DNA from: Pseudomonas shahriarae
GTDB taxonomy: Bacteria; Pseudomonadota; Gammaproteobacteria; Pseudomonadales; Pseudomonadaceae
Length of the DNA stretch: 64,000 bases
Reading direction: 5' to 3'
Assembly (NCBI RefSeq): GCF_014268455.2
Contig: NZ_CP077085.1
Location: 3,513,001 to 3,577,000, forward strand
Part shown: positions 26,204 to 34,631 of the stretch, one piece after another
Layout of the letters: the number at the start of each line of letters is the position of its first letter
Position numbering within the stretch: the first letter of the stretch is position 1
The notes under the pieces: model-generated
What the model was told of the DNA's origin: nothing
Database searches by the model: none
Seen by the model: only the letters and a program-made list of their open reading frames with translations
Position numbers and translations under genes: made by a program

Positions 26204-26728
26204 ATGGCGGTCCCTCAAGACAAACAAGAGTTGCTCGATGCCATTAATGCAACCTATGAAAAATTACTCAGCGTCATCCGGCGGGTACCCATGCCCCGGG
26301 TCAACGAATGCAGCCTGGAGGGGCATGCCAAGGGGACGCAGATGAGCGTCGCCAATCTGGTCGCCTACCTGGTGGGCTGGAATGAATTGGTGCTCAAGTG
26401 GCTGGACGCGGACGCCGCCGGCACTGTCATCGACTTCCCGGAAACCGGCTTCAAGTGGAACCAGTTGGGCCAGCTTGCACAGAAGTTCTACCGCGACTAC
26501 CAAGGCATCCCTTTTGAGCAATTGCTCGAGCGGCTCGACAGCGCAAAGCAGCGGATCGTGTCCAGCATCCAGAGCCGCGAGAATGCCGAGCTGTATGAAT
26601 GCCCGTGGTACGAGCACTGGACGATGGGGCGGATGATCCAGTTCAACACCGCCTCCCCCTATGACAATGCACGTGGGCGCTTGCGCAAATGGCTTAAGGC
26701 AGAAGGCCCCAGTTCTCAGCCTGCATAG
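26204..26728 (+). CDS. ClbS/DfsB family four-helix-bundle protein
   Basis: Protein of 174 aa with the ClbS/DfsB layout: an N-terminal helix starting PQDKQELLDAINATYEKLL, the central LVAYLVGWNELVLKWL segment, and the terminal TASPYDNARGRLRKWLK. ClbS protects colibactin producers by opening the toxin's cyclopropane ring. Most homologues are stand-alone proteins of unknown role. The gene is monocistronic, followed by a hairpin shared with a convergent gene. It lies 3.8 kb after a candidate metabolite operon that also encodes an alkylation-repair-like protein. A link is possible but not shown by the sequence. Confidence 0.85.
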   Translation: MAVPQDKQELLDAINATYEKLLSVIRRVPMPRVNECSLEGHAKGTQMSVANLVAYLVGWNELVLKWLDADAAGTVIDFPETGFKWNQLGQLAQKFYRDYQGIPFEQLLERLDSAKQRIVSSIQSRENAELYECPWYEHWTMGRMIQFNTASPYDNARGRLRKWLKAEGPSSQPA

Positions 26729-26815
26729 GGACGGTGTCGCACCATGTCTCCAACATTGCCTCTCAGGCATTGATCGCAAAGGCCCGGTTTGTCCCCAGCG
26801 GGAGCATCGAGCACC

Positions 26816-26849
26816 TTGACGAACACGTCCCTGAACGGATGTTCGTCAA
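26816..26849. terminator. Hairpin between convergent genes
   Basis: TTGACGAACA (26816-26825) and TGTTCGTCAA (26840-26849) are perfect 10-bp inverted repeats around a 14-base loop. It lies between the convergent ClbS-like and DUF2165 genes. No long T-run follows on either strand, so it may end transcription weakly or protect the 3' ends. Confidence 0.55.
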
Positions 26850-26876
26850 ATTCGTTCGCTGACCGTATGAGGCGCT

Positions 26877-27371
26877 TCAGTCGCGATCAGCCTCCGCCTG
26901 GTTGAGAAAAATCAGCACCCCAAGCAGCGCCATATAGAACTTGAATGCCGCTTCCTGGCCGTTCCACTGATGGGATTGCCACATCAGGAACCACTCACCG
27001 CCAATCACCATGAAGCCGAAAAACCACACCAGCAGGCCCGCAGTAAAACCGACAATGGCCACCTGTTTGGCGGCATCGAACTGCCGGCCAGTGCCTAGCC
27101 TGGCCCGCCACATTGCCAGCGCCCCACGGGCCAGTAATACGGCAGTCAAGGCTTCGCCGGCGATGATCAGCCCATAGGCGCCATGCCACAGCCAGGGTGT
27201 GGTGATTGCCCGGTACATGGCCGTATTACCCGGAAAGGTGGTGTCCATGCTCAACACATGCTTGACGAAGGCAAAGTTGGAGCCGTAATCGGTAAGGTTG
27301 TTGAACGCCACCAGCGCGGCGAAGGCCGCCAGCATCAGGGTCAGGACGATTTTTGCGTAGCGGGTGGTCAT
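26877..27371 (-). CDS. DUF2165 family integral membrane protein
   Basis: Small inner-membrane protein of 164 aa with four hydrophobic spans. Typical stretches are AALVAFNNLTDYGSNFAFV near the N-terminus, GAYGLIIAGEALTAVLL, GFTAGLLVWFFGFMVIGGEW and the end segment KFYMALLGVLIFLNQ. These agree with DUF2165; function unknown. The reading frame extends upstream, but the start at 27371 gives a proper first membrane span and has GGGAAG ahead. It lies downstream of the MocR gene on the same strand (113-bp gap). Confidence 0.85.
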   Translation of the reverse strand: MTTRYAKIVLTLMLAAFAALVAFNNLTDYGSNFAFVKHVLSMDTTFPGNTAMYRAITTPWLWHGAYGLIIAGEALTAVLLARGALAMWRARLGTGRQFDAAKQVAIVGFTAGLLVWFFGFMVIGGEWFLMWQSHQWNGQEAAFKFYMALLGVLIFLNQAEADRD

Positions 27372-27484
27372 GTTTGCTTCCCAGGGCAATGAAAGGGCTA
27401 CGCTAGCACGTCCTTTGAGTGCCTTCGAGACACACAGTTGTAGGGTTTTACCTAGCGATAAAAGCCTTTTTTCCGGCACACCAC

Positions 27485-28888
27485 CTAGGTGATGACTTGA
27501 GCCAATCGAAGCGCCACCGCGGCAGCCTGTTCAGCGCTGGCGATGTTGGTAAAACCCAGTACCAGGCCGTGCCTGGGCCTGGCCTCGAGGTACCACTGCG
27601 ACAGCGGCTCGACAGCGAGGCCAATGGCCCGGGCGCGCTGAGCGAGTTCAACATCATCCCCTTCACTCAGGCCCGCAATCAGGTGCATGCCTCCGGCCTG
27701 GAGGTTGATCGACAGCCGTTCGCCGAACTGTTGCTGCAGCGCATCGACCAGCCACTGGCGGCGGCGCGCGTAGAGCGTGCGCATTTTTTTCAAATGCCGT
27801 GCAAAGTGCCCCTCGTAGAGGAAGGCGCTGACCGTCGCCTGGAGAAGCTGCGGGCAGTGGTTGTGCAGGCGGTCAGCCTGGCGGGCGAAGGCGTCGCTTT
27901 GCGCCTGCGGCACCACCAGATAGGCCAGGCGCAGGCCCGGAAACAACACCTTGCTAAAGGTGCCGGTATAGAGCACCCGCCCCTGCTGGTCGAGGCTCTT
28001 GAGCGCAGGCAAGGGCCGGCCCTGATAGCGGTATTCGCTGTCGTAATCATCCTCGATGATCCAACTGCCTTGGCGACTGGCCCAGTCCAGCAGTGCCAGC
28101 CGGCGCGGCAGGGACAGTGATACACCCAGCGGGCTCTGGTGGGTCGGCGTGACCACGGCAAAGCGTGCATCCGCACAGCGGGCGATGCCTTGCACGACAT
28201 CAAGCCCCTGCTCATCCACGGCAACCGGCACCAACTGCACGCCGGCCTCCCGGAGTGTGTTGCGCGCCATGAAGTAGCCCGGCTCTTCCAGCCAGCAGCG
28301 ATCGCCGGGGCGCATCAGCGTGTGGCTGATCAGGTCCAGGCACGCGCGATAGCCCGCGCAGACGAACACCTGTTCCGGGCGGCAGGCAATCCCTCGGGCA
28401 ATCCCCAGGTAGCTGGCAATGGCTGTGCGCAATGCTGCATGGCCACGCGGGTCCGGGTACACCAGCCCCTCGAGGCCGGCCTGGCGCAGTTGACGACCGG
28501 CCAGCCGGGTCCAGAGCTTGCGGGGAAATGCATCCAGTGCGGGCAGCCCCATCTGCAGTGCCAACGGCAGCGCCCCGCAATGATTGGACGAGTACTGCGG
28601 CGCAGCAACCGGGGCCGGGAGTACGGGCGAGGCAACGGCAGCCAGTTGCGGCGTGACAATCGTCCCGGCGGCGCCCCGCGCAATCAGGTAACCCTCCCCT
28701 ATCAACAACTGGTAAGCCGCTTCTACCGTGCCACGCGCCAGGTTCAACTGCGCCGCCAACGCGCGTACGGCAGGCACGCGATCCCCCGGGCGCAGGCGGC
28801 CATCGGCAATGGATTCGCGAAATCGCTGGTAAAGCTGGCGATACATCGGCGCGCTCTGGCTACGGTCCAGCGTAAAGGGAGGAATCAT
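27485..28888 (-). CDS. MocR/PdxR-type GntR regulator with aminotransferase domain
   Basis: Protein of 467 aa. An N-terminal GntR winged helix (about residues 10-80, with RPGDRVPAVRALAAQL, then LARGTVEAAYQLL) is joined to a class-I aminotransferase-like domain. The PLP-binding lysine is in TGTFSKVLFPGLRL, and the segments EDDYDSEYRY and ALKSLD are family marks. Such regulators use PLP, or an amino compound bound to it, as effector. It is divergent from a GNAT/azoreductase pair across 87 bp and is their likely regulator. Confidence 0.92.
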   Translation of the reverse strand: MIPPFTLDRSQSAPMYRQLYQRFRESIADGRLRPGDRVPAVRALAAQLNLARGTVEAAYQLLIGEGYLIARGAAGTIVTPQLAAVASPVLPAPVAAPQYSSNHCGALPLALQMGLPALDAFPRKLWTRLAGRQLRQAGLEGLVYPDPRGHAALRTAIASYLGIARGIACRPEQVFVCAGYRACLDLISHTLMRPGDRCWLEEPGYFMARNTLREAGVQLVPVAVDEQGLDVVQGIARCADARFAVVTPTHQSPLGVSLSLPRRLALLDWASRQGSWIIEDDYDSEYRYQGRPLPALKSLDQQGRVLYTGTFSKVLFPGLRLAYLVVPQAQSDAFARQADRLHNHCPQLLQATVSAFLYEGHFARHLKKMRTLYARRRQWLVDALQQQFGERLSINLQAGGMHLIAGLSEGDDVELAQRARAIGLAVEPLSQWYLEARPRHGLVLGFTNIASAEQAAAVALRLAQVIT

Positions 28889-28975
28889 GGCCTAGTCATT
28901 TATGCACTTTTCGGCCCTGTAGCTTAAGTCATCGGGGCTTTAAGGTCAGCTACCTCCCTACAGCGGAAGACCGAC

Positions 28976-29422
28976 ATGGCTTATACCCTTGGGCATCTGG
29001 AGGACCAGCAGGCCTTCGCGGCCAGTTTCAACCTGATGCGCGTACTGCGACCCCATGTCGCCAACCCGGCCCACTATGTCGCGCAATTGCTGCGCCAGGT
29101 CGGGCAAGGCTACCGCCTACTGGCTGCATGGGAAGCTGGGCAGGTGGTGGGCCTGGCCGGTTACCGCGAGTTGGAGAACCTGCTCTACGGGCGCTTCATT
29201 TACGTCGATGACCTGGTGGTACACCCCGACCTGCAGCGCGGTGGCCTCGGCGCACGGCTGCTGGACGCCGTGCGCGAAGAAGCCGTGCAGCGCGGTTGCG
29301 CGCATTTTGTGCTGGACACCGGGCTGCATATGCCGCTGGCCCAACGTTTCTACTTTCGCCAAGGGCTGCTGGCCCACGGCATGCACTTCACCCAACGCCT
29401 TCACACAGAGAGTCCGGCATGA
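28976..29422 (+). CDS. GNAT family N-acetyltransferase
   Basis: Protein of 148 aa with the GNAT core: VDDLVVHPDLQRGGLGARLL contains the acetyl-CoA pyrophosphate loop (RGGLGA), followed by AHFVLDTG and QRFYFRQG, the usual C-terminal strand. Substrate unknown. GGAAG precedes the start. It overlaps the azoreductase gene by ATGA and is divergent from the MocR-type regulator gene, so the pair is probably induced together. Confidence 0.9.
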   Translation: MAYTLGHLEDQQAFAASFNLMRVLRPHVANPAHYVAQLLRQVGQGYRLLAAWEAGQVVGLAGYRELENLLYGRFIYVDDLVVHPDLQRGGLGARLLDAVREEAVQRGCAHFVLDTGLHMPLAQRFYFRQGLLAHGMHFTQRLHTESPA

Positions 29423-30039
29423 AGAGTGTTCTATTGATCAACGCCAGCCCCAATGGCCAGGTTTCCCATGCGAACCAGTTGGCACTGGAACTGGTGGACA
29501 CCCTTCGCCAGCGCCACCCGACGCTCGAACTGGTCGAACGTGACCTGGGCACACACCCACTGCCACCGCTCGGCATGGATTACGCCCGGGGCCTGGCGAC
29601 GACCACGCCGTTCGACGCGCCGGCTTTCGAGGTTTCCGAAACGCTGATCCGCGAGCTGGAAGGTTGCGATATCCTGCTGATTGCCACGCCAATGCACAAT
29701 TTCACGCTGCCCGCTGCACTCAAGCTGTGGATCGACTACGTCCTGCGTATTCACCGCACATTCAGCTCAGGGCCCGAGGGCAAGACCGGTCTGCTGAACA
29801 ACCGTGCGGTGTATGTGCTGGTGGGTTCCGGTGGTTTTCATCAGGGCGCGTCGGCACGGCAACCGGACTTCCTGACACCTTACCTGCGCCAGGTACTGGG
29901 CACCCTCGGGCTGTTCGACCCGCACTTCACCTACCTCCAGGGCCTGGTATTCGGTGAGGAAGCGGTCCAAGCAGCGCTCCAGGAGAGCCGTGCCCGGCTG
30001 TCACTGGAGTCACTGTTCAACCCACTGATGGGTACCTGA
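29419..30039 (+). CDS. azoR: FMN-dependent NADH-azoreductase / flavodoxin-fold quinone reductase
   Basis: Protein of 206 aa of the AzoR family. The FMN phosphate loop is INASPNGQVSHANQLA, the flavin-side motif is TPMHNFTLPAALKLWIDYVLR, and the later VGSGGFHQG stretch is typical. It reduces quinones and azo compounds with NAD(P)H. The start at 29419 overlaps the acetyltransferase stop (ATGA). It converges with the MatC-type gene with only three bases between stop codons. Confidence 0.92.
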   Translation: MKSVLLINASPNGQVSHANQLALELVDTLRQRHPTLELVERDLGTHPLPPLGMDYARGLATTTPFDAPAFEVSETLIRELEGCDILLIATPMHNFTLPAALKLWIDYVLRIHRTFSSGPEGKTGLLNNRAVYVLVGSGGFHQGASARQPDFLTPYLRQVLGTLGLFDPHFTYLQGLVFGEEAVQAALQESRARLSLESLFNPLMGT

Positions 30040-30042
30040 TCG

Positions 30043-31395
30043 TCACAGCAGGCCCGGCACCACCAGGGTCAGCCAGGCAACACACGGCCCGACCAGGGCA
30101 ATCACTGCGCTGTAGATCAGCAGGCTGCGCAAGACTTTTTCGCGCTCCTGCGGCGGTGTATTGGCAACCACCAGTGCGCCGTTGGTGGAGAACGGGCTGG
30201 TGTCGACGATGGTGGTGGAAATGGCGATGGCCGCGACCACGCCGACCGCACTGATATGGCCCTGGCTCAAGAAGGGCACGGCCAGGGGAATGATCACCCC
30301 CAGCAACGCCGTGGACGACGCAAAGGACGAGATGATCGCGGCGGTAAAACACAGCAGCAACGCCACCAGCAGCGGCTCACCCAGCCCGGAGATGCCATGG
30401 GCGACATAGTCGATGGTGCCGATGGTCTGCATCACGCCGATGTAGGTGATGATCCCGGTGATCAGCAGCACCGTCGACCAACTGACCTTGTCGATGGCCG
30501 CCTTCTGCGCCGTGGGTGCGAACATGGCCAACACCACCGCGACCGTCATCGCCACCAGGCCGATATTGAACTTGAACACCAGCGCCGAGATCGCCAGGGC
30601 CAACAAGCCGATCAGTGTCGACAGCTTGGCCCCGTCCAGGCCACTGACAGCCTGTAGCGGCGCACCGGCGCCGGTCAGGTCGGTGCGGTGATAGGCCGGG
30701 GAAGCCGGCGTACCGCCATGGCCAAGAATCGCCAGGGATGCACCCGCCGCATGCAACGTGGGGCCGAACGAGACCGGTGCCAGCGACAGGCGCGCGCTGC
30801 GCAAACCGCCGAACACGACGAAGACCACCATGGCAATCCCCAGGTTGAACAGCAAGCTGGTGATGAACAACGTGAACGGCGCATAGGGCAGCCCGGACGA
30901 CGCCACGATCTGATTGGTGATGCCACCGAAAATGCTCACCGGCGAAAAGCTGCCGCCCTGGGCGCCATGAATCACCATCAGCCCCATCAACACCGGGTTG
31001 ATGCGGTACTGCACGGCGAAGTTCAGCGCAATCGGCGCCAGGATCGCGGCCACCGCCGGGCTCAGCGCGCCGAAACCGGTCAGCAATGCCGCCACCACGA
31101 ACATCACCCAGGGGATCCAGGCGACGCGTCCACGCACCATCAACACCGCCCGCTCGATCAGCCAGTCGATGGTGCCGTTGTTCTGCGCGATGCCGAACAG
31201 ATAGGTGACCCCGACCAGCGTCAGGAACAGGTCACTGGGAAACCCGGCAAAGATCGTCGCCGGGGTCATTTCCAATATCACCGAACCGACGACAAAGGCC
31301 GCCGCAAAGGCCAGCGCACCCATGTTGATGGGCAACACGCTGGCGATGCCGAAGATGACCACCAACACCAGAATCGACAGAAGCTCATTATTCAT
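30043..31395 (-). CDS. MatC-type dicarboxylate carrier (SLC13/ion transporter superfamily)
   Basis: Inner-membrane transporter of 450 aa with about 12 spans. The N-terminal half (VLPINMGALAFAAAFVVG, ATIFAGFPSDLFLTLVGVTY, IHGAQGGSFSPVSIFG) matches the MatC_N dicarboxylate-carrier region. The C-terminal half has SASTALLGV-like and STTIVDTSPFSTNGAL motifs of the ion-transporter superfamily. Rhizobial MatC imports malonate. It is third in a unit after a type III CoA-transferase and an ScpB-like decarboxylase (88-bp gap), which points to import of malonate, methylmalonate or a related diacid. GGGAG precedes the ATG. Confidence 0.85.
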   Translation of the reverse strand: MNNELLSILVLVVIFGIASVLPINMGALAFAAAFVVGSVILEMTPATIFAGFPSDLFLTLVGVTYLFGIAQNNGTIDWLIERAVLMVRGRVAWIPWVMFVVAALLTGFGALSPAVAAILAPIALNFAVQYRINPVLMGLMVIHGAQGGSFSPVSIFGGITNQIVASSGLPYAPFTLFITSLLFNLGIAMVVFVVFGGLRSARLSLAPVSFGPTLHAAGASLAILGHGGTPASPAYHRTDLTGAGAPLQAVSGLDGAKLSTLIGLLALAISALVFKFNIGLVAMTVAVVLAMFAPTAQKAAIDKVSWSTVLLITGIITYIGVMQTIGTIDYVAHGISGLGEPLLVALLLCFTAAIISSFASSTALLGVIIPLAVPFLSQGHISAVGVVAAIAISTTIVDTSPFSTNGALVVANTPPQEREKVLRSLLIYSAVIALVGPCVAWLTLVVPGLL

Positions 31396-31483
31396 TGCAA
31401 TCTGACTCCCCGCAGTCGGACGGCCCCGCAGGTACCGCCCTTGTTATTATTTTTTCGGGATGTGGCGCTACCGCACGCGTGTT

Positions 31484-32278
31484 CTAGCGACCGCTGAACA
31501 CCGCCGGCCGGCGCTCGGCAAAGGCTGCCAGGCCTTCGCCAAAGTCGGCGCTTTCACAGGCTTGTCGGCGCAGTTCGGCAATCTGTTCCATCGCCTGCAC
31601 CGGCATCGGTTGCAGGTCTTCAAGGATGCGCAGCTGTTCCTTGACCGCCGCAACCGCCAGGGGCGCCTTGCTGGCAATACCTTGCGCCAGCTCCAGCGCA
31701 GTCGCTTCCAATACATCGCTGTCGACCAGGCGGTTGACCAGGCCAAAGCGTTCCGCACGCTGCGCATCAAGCTTGTGCGCCGTGAAGAACATTTCCTTCA
31801 ACACATGAATCGGCAAATTGTTGAAAAAGCGCAGCAAGCCGCTGGTGGTGTACGGCAAGCCAATATTCACCGGGGTCATGGCAAAGCTGGCGCTGGGGTC
31901 CGCGACGACCAGGTCGCAGCTCATCACCAGGTCCACCGCACCACCCCACACCGAGCCGGATACCAGGGCGATCACCACACCGGGATAAGCACGGATGCGA
32001 CGTATGACCCGCTCCAGCGGCTTGCCGTAGGCAATCGGGTCGCGGTCGTGTTGCAGTTCACGGATGTCGTGGCCGGCACTCCATACCGAGTGGCCGACTT
32101 CGCTGCCCAGGATCACCACCGGGATGCGTTGTGCCGCCAGGGTCTGCAGGCTCTCATCGAGTGACTGCAATAGTTGTGCGCTGAGTGCATTGCGTTGTGC
32201 GGGGTTGCTGAAGACCAGTCGCGCGATGCGCTCATCGACTGGGTGGACGGTCACGGTGGCAGTAGCAGCGGGATTCAT
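31484..32278 (-). CDS. Enoyl-CoA hydratase-fold (methyl)malonyl-CoA decarboxylase, ScpB-like
   Basis: Crotonase-fold enzyme of 264 aa. It follows E. coli methylmalonyl-CoA decarboxylase ScpB closely at the key places: SAGHDIREL, GSVWGGAVDLVMSCDL, the SFAMTPVNIGLPY segment, HVLKEMFFTA, and KAPLAVAAVKEQLRIL. ScpB turns methylmalonyl-CoA into propionyl-CoA; relatives can act on malonyl-CoA. Its ATG overlaps the CoA-transferase stop (ATGA), so the two are coupled: the transferase would load CoA on the diacid and this enzyme would decarboxylate it. Confidence 0.85.
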   Translation of the reverse strand: MNPAATATVTVHPVDERIARLVFSNPAQRNALSAQLLQSLDESLQTLAAQRIPVVILGSEVGHSVWSAGHDIRELQHDRDPIAYGKPLERVIRRIRAYPGVVIALVSGSVWGGAVDLVMSCDLVVADPSASFAMTPVNIGLPYTTSGLLRFFNNLPIHVLKEMFFTAHKLDAQRAERFGLVNRLVDSDVLEATALELAQGIASKAPLAVAAVKEQLRILEDLQPMPVQAMEQIAELRRQACESADFGEGLAAFAERRPAVFSGR

Positions 32279-33504
32279 TGTGCGGTTCCTGTTGATTGGG
32301 TGCAGGGGCTGTCGACGGAGTTCTGGAACACGACCTTTGCGTCGAGCAGTGCGTTGATCGAGGCGCTGTCGAAGCCGGTTTCACGCAGGATTTCGACGGT
32401 GTGTTCACCCAGCAGTGGCGGTGGGCGGCTGGCACCGCTGGCAGTGCTGCCAAACACCGGGGTCACCACCTGGCGCAGGGCGCCGAGGGTCGGATGGGTA
32501 AGTGTTTCAGTCAGTTGGCTGTGCAGCACCTGTGGGTCGGCGAACACCTCATCGAGGGTATTGATCGGGCCTGCGGGTAATCCTGCGTCGACAAACAGAG
32601 CGGTCCACTCGCGTTTGCTGCGGGTTTTCAAGCGGTCTTCGAGAATATCGCGTAATTCATCACGACGTTCGACCCGCGCTTCATTGGTGGCGAACCGTGG
32701 ATCGTCCGGCAGCCCGGGCAAATCCAGCAGTATGCACAGGCGCCCCCACATGGCCGAGGTAATCGGCGCCAGATTGAGCGGGCCATCCAGGGTCTGGAAC
32801 ACGCCATAAGGCGCAATCACCGAATGGGCGTTGCCGGTGCGGCGCGGCACGTCCCCGAGGCTGAGGTAGCGTTGGCCATGCACACTCAACAAGCCGACCA
32901 GGCTGGCCAACAGCGAGGTGCTGACATGCTGGCCACGCCCGCTGCGCTCGCGCTCCAGCAGCGCGCCCAGCACGGCTGTCACCAGCCACATGCCCGACGT
33001 CAGGTCGCCAATAGCGGTGCCGGTGCGCGTCGGGTCGCCATCGCCGAAACCGGTCAGGCTCATCAGCCCCGAGTAGCCCTGGGCGATCTGGTCGAAGCCC
33101 GGCCAACTGCTCATCGGCCCATCGGCGCCAAAGGCGTTGATGCTGCCCAGCACCAGTCGTGGATTGCGGGCGCTGAGCACCTCATAACCGAGGCCCATGC
33201 TGTGCAGCGTGCCGGGCTTGAAGTTCTCGATGACCACATCGGCGTCATCAATCAGTTGCTGGAGGGTGGCCAGCCCCTTGGGGTTGCGCAGGTCAATGCA
33301 CATGCCGCGCTTGTTGCGGTTGCACGATAGATAGTAGGTGCTCACGCCCCGGTCAAAGGGCCCCCAGGTACGGCTCATGTCGCCATCGGGGCCGGACTCG
33401 ATCTTGATCACATCGGCACCCAGATCTGCCAGCACCATGGTGCAGAACGGCCCCGACAGTGCGCGACTCAGGTCGACGATTTTCACGCCTTGCAAAGCTT
33501 GCAT
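32275..33504 (-). CDS. Type III (CaiB/BaiF) CoA-transferase
   Basis: Protein of 409 aa of the CaiB/BaiF family. It has the N-terminal VKIVDLSRALSGPFCTMVLADLGADVIKIE region, DVVIENFKPGT, and the catalytic Asp in GTAIGDLTSGMWL. These enzymes move CoA between acyl-CoA and free acids, often succinyl-CoA to a diacid. GGAG lies before the ATG. It is first in a three-gene unit with an ScpB-like decarboxylase and MatC-type carrier, and is divergent from a LysR gene. It would replace the MatB synthetase of the rhizobial malonate pathway; this is inference. Confidence 0.9.
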   Translation of the reverse strand: MQALQGVKIVDLSRALSGPFCTMVLADLGADVIKIESGPDGDMSRTWGPFDRGVSTYYLSCNRNKRGMCIDLRNPKGLATLQQLIDDADVVIENFKPGTLHSMGLGYEVLSARNPRLVLGSINAFGADGPMSSWPGFDQIAQGYSGLMSLTGFGDGDPTRTGTAIGDLTSGMWLVTAVLGALLERERSGRGQHVSTSLLASLVGLLSVHGQRYLSLGDVPRRTGNAHSVIAPYGVFQTLDGPLNLAPITSAMWGRLCILLDLPGLPDDPRFATNEARVERRDELRDILEDRLKTRSKREWTALFVDAGLPAGPINTLDEVFADPQVLHSQLTETLTHPTLGALRQVVTPVFGSTASGASRPPPLLGEHTVEILRETGFDSASINALLDAKVVFQNSVDSPCTQSTGTAQ

Positions 33505-33549
33505 AGGGTTCTCCAGTGAAGAACGCTTAGTGGGTTGTGGTCCGAGTCT

Positions 33550-33610
33550 AGGCGCCGTATCTCATAAACTAAAAATATGATATTCCTCTGATCTCATCGG
33601 AAAATTATAT
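33550..33610. promoter_or_regulatory. AT-rich divergent promoter with imperfect LysR-type dyad
   Basis: Between the CoA-transferase and LysR starts lies an AT-rich block. It contains TATCTCATA, nine bases, then TATGATATT, an imperfect inverted repeat of the T-N11-A type bound by LysR proteins, followed by a second ATCTCAT copy. It is the probable control region for both directions. Confidence 0.45.
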
Positions 33611-33626
33611 GACTAAAGAGGTACCC

Positions 33627-34544
33627 ATGGACCTGCGCCAATTGCGCTACTTCGTCAAAGTCATCGAGTGCGGCAACATTACCCGCGCCAGTGAAGCGCT
33701 GCATATTGCGCAGCCCGCAATCAGTCAGCAGATGCGCAATCTGGAACTGGATATGGGCATGCCGCTGCTCGAACGCAGCGTGCACGGCGTAGTCGCCACG
33801 GCGGCCGGGCAGACCCTTTACCGGCACGCCATCGAGCTGCTGCGCCAAGCCGATGGCACCCGGGAAATGCTGCGCCAGGACGCCGACTTCCCCCAGGGCA
33901 AAGTCTCGGTCGGCATGCCCTCGAGTACCGCACGCATGCTGGCCATTCCCTTGGCGCGCGCGATTGGCCAGCGATATCCCGGCATCAAGCTGGAGTTGAT
34001 TGACGCCCCCAGCGCCGAACTGGGGCGCCTGATCACCGTGGGGCGGGTGGCACTGGCGGTGAACGTTGATGTGGTCGAAACCCGAGGCATGGCGTTCCAG
34101 CGGCTGTTAACTGAAACACTGTATTTGGTGGCCTGGCCGGAATTTGAATTGGCCGAAGACCCGGTGTCGATTGAGGCATTGGCAAAAATGCCGCTGGTGC
34201 TGCCGTGTGCGCCGAATACCATCCGCAGCCGGGTCGAGTTTGCCCTGCAGGAGGCCGGCCTCAAATGCGAGGTTGAGTTTGAAGCCAACTCCACCGACCT
34301 GTTGTTCTCAGCCGTCAAGGCGCAGTTGGGTGTCACGATCCTGCCGTGGGCGGCGGCCCATGCCGAGCTGGGGCAACAGCGGCTCAAGCTGGCCAGGATC
34401 GATCATCGACTGTTCAAGCGCGATCTTTCACTGTGCTGGCATGACACGGTGGTCGAGAGCAATGCGGTACAGAAGGTCAAGGCAACCATCATTGAGCTGT
34501 TCGAGGCGTTCGGGCGCCAGCCGGGGTGGGCGGACGGGCAGTGA
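33627..34544 (+). CDS. LysR-family regulator, Nac/MdcR-like
   Basis: Protein of 305 aa. The helix-turn-helix region reads MDLRQLRYFVKVIECGNITR, then LHIAQPAISQQMRNLE. The effector domain has the PSSTARMLAIPLARAI stretch typical of the Nac/MdcR/CynR-like group. The ATG at 33627 has AGAGG at good distance; the upstream ATG at 33609 does not. It is divergent from the CoA-transferase/decarboxylase/carrier unit and is the expected diacid-responsive activator. Confidence 0.92.
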   Translation: MDLRQLRYFVKVIECGNITRASEALHIAQPAISQQMRNLELDMGMPLLERSVHGVVATAAGQTLYRHAIELLRQADGTREMLRQDADFPQGKVSVGMPSSTARMLAIPLARAIGQRYPGIKLELIDAPSAELGRLITVGRVALAVNVDVVETRGMAFQRLLTETLYLVAWPEFELAEDPVSIEALAKMPLVLPCAPNTIRSRVEFALQEAGLKCEVEFEANSTDLLFSAVKAQLGVTILPWAAAHAELGQQRLKLARIDHRLFKRDLSLCWHDTVVESNAVQKVKATIIELFEAFGRQPGWADGQ

Positions 34545-34631
34545 CAAGAGGCTGGGGCTCGACGCGGGCCAATAAACGGTACCATTGCCGCGCCTGGCCC
34601 ACTGATCGGTTCAAATGAAGGAACAGAAGAC

